Shown: piece after piece, positions 63,269-64,000 of the stretch
How positions within the stretch are numbered: position 1 is the stretch's first letter
How the letters are laid out: each line of letters starts with the position of its first letter
Assembly: GCF_027913035.1 (NCBI RefSeq)
Contig: NZ_CP115775.1
Coordinates: 2,192,501 to 2,256,500 of the forward strand
Source: Paracoccus albus
Lineage (GTDB): Bacteria > Pseudomonadota > Alphaproteobacteria > Rhodobacterales > Rhodobacteraceae
Length of the DNA: 64,000 nucleotides
Direction: 5' to 3'
The notes under the pieces: generated by a model
The model's input: the letters and a program-made list of their open reading frames with translations, nothing else
What the model was told of the DNA's origin: nothing
Database searches by the model: none
Position numbers and translations under genes: made by a program

Positions 63269-64000
63269 TTACCTTCCCTGACGGCGAGCCATAAAGGCCA
63301 GTTTTTCAAACAACGCGACATCTTGTTCGTTCTTCAGCAAGGCACCGTGCATCTTAGGCAGCATTTCACCGGGCGCCTTCTTCAGATCCTCTGGCGCAAT
63401 ATCTTCGGCAAGGATCAGCTTCAGCCAATCCAGCAGCTCGGACGTTGACGGTTTCTTTTTCAGCCCCGGAACGTCGCGGATCTCGAAGAACTGGCTCAAC
63501 GCCTCTTGCAGAAGTCTTGGCTTCAGACCGGGGTAATGGACGTCCACGATGCGGGCCAGACCTTCCGCATCCGGGAAGCGGATATAGTGAAAGAAGCAAC
63601 GCCGCAGGAATGCGTCAGGCAATTCCTTCTCATTGTTCGAAGTTATGATGACCACGGGCCGATGCGTGGCCTGCACGGTCTGGCCTGTTTCGTAAACAAA
63701 GAACTCCATCCGGTCGAGTTCCTGCAATAGGTCATTCGGAAATTCGATATCGGCCTTGTCGATTTCATCAATCAGCAGAACGGTTTTCCCATCTGCCTCA
63801 AAGGCTTGCCACAGCTTGCCCTTGCGGATGTAGTTGGCCACGTCATGCACACGCGCATCGCCCAACTGGCTGTCGCGCAGCCTGCTGACCGCGTCATATT
63901 CGTAAAGACCCTGCTGCGCCTTGGTCGTGGATTTCACATTCCATTCGATGATCGGCAGACCAAGCGATGCGGCCACCTGCCGGGCAAGCTCTGTCTTGCC
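63269..64000 (-). CDS. MoxR-type AAA+ ATPase, 5' end outside window
   Basis: The visible 243 residues start inside Walker A (GKTELARQVAASLG at the window edge) and include Walker B VLLIDEIDKADIEFPNDLLQ, sensor ITSNNEKELPDAFLRRC and a helical lid. These are MoxR-family features. Such ATPases act as chaperones, usually with a von Willebrand factor A-domain partner, which may lie beyond the window. The true start is not visible. Confidence 0.9.
   Translation of the reverse strand, partial: GKTELARQVAASLGLPIIEWNVKSTTKAQQGLYEYDAVSRLRDSQLGDARVHDVANYIRKGKLWQAFEADGKTVLLIDEIDKADIEFPNDLLQELDRMEFFVYETGQTVQATHRPVVIITSNNEKELPDAFLRRCFFHYIRFPDAEGLARIVDVHYPGLKPRLLQEALSQFFEIRDVPGLKKKPSTSELLDWLKLILAEDIAPEDLKKAPGEMLPKMHGALLKNEQDVALFEKLAFMARRQGR

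Noticed and set aside
1..64000. CRISPR arrays, tRNA/rRNA genes, intact insertion sequences or integrases
   Set aside because: None seen: no regular spacer-repeat series, no tRNA-like cloverleaf or rRNA sequence noticed, and no transposase or integrase motifs in any frame examined.

Overview
The window reads as a chromosomal segment of an alphaproteobacterium of the order Rhodobacterales, most like Paracoccus. This rests on high G+C coding DNA, the block UPF0262 - hisD - DUF2948 - murA, a full Entner-Doudoroff gene set (zwf, pgl, pgi, edd, eda), a class II DAHP synthase and many TRAP and ABC uptake systems. I see no rRNA or tRNA genes, no CRISPR array and no intact insertion sequence.

Layout. 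1-4.7 kb holds the end of a DMT transporter, rplM-rpsI, a hotdog thioesterase, an enoyl-CoA hydratase, a rhomboid-fold protein that has lost its catalytic residues, and trpS. 4.7-6.7 kb is an A/T-richer insert with a stand-alone reverse transcriptase of the defence-associated (UG/DRT) kind, preceded by about 90 bases with three short hairpins. 6.7-14.5 kb is a minus-strand six-gene unit: amino-acid oxidoreductase, TRAP binding protein, fused TRAP permease, BASS-like transporter, Asp/Glu racemase and gamma-glutamyltransferase. 14.6-23.8 kb has ridA-nagB-nagK, an RND efflux pair, a 2-hydroxyacid dehydrogenase and nagA. 23.8-28 kb has kbl-tdh (threonine breakdown), a HAD hydrolase and a flavoprotein.

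28-34.8 kb carries an EVE-domain gene, a small gene, a decayed L,D-transpeptidase, two MAPEG genes, lpdA, a lytic transglycosylase, an orphan TAXI binding protein, eda and an MFS transporter. 34.8-42.3 kb holds zwf-pgl-pgi, rlmI with a PIN-domain gene, and edd. zwf, edd and eda share an operator-like sequence, so they probably answer to one repressor. 42.3-49.2 kb has a thiolase and the LMW-PTP / UPF0262 / hisD / GNAT / DUF2948 / murA block with a 56-residue gene ahead of murA, then trmJ. 49.3-57.7 kb has a thiE-like gene, aroG and a branched-chain amino acid ABC system with two extra small genes inside the operon. 57.7-64 kb has a CAP lipoprotein, guaA, a transglutaminase-like gene, a MerR regulator facing a CDF metal exporter across a 19-bp-spaced promoter, an ABM-fold protein, aroQ, a GNAT and the end of a MoxR ATPase.

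The points most worth following are the reverse transcriptase with its candidate upstream RNA, a pair of matching 11-bp-phased TATA-rich arrays (4685-4739 reversed, 27997-28051 forward), and the shared operator of the Entner-Doudoroff genes. Assignments rest on reading the translated sequence and recalling family motifs; no database search was made.
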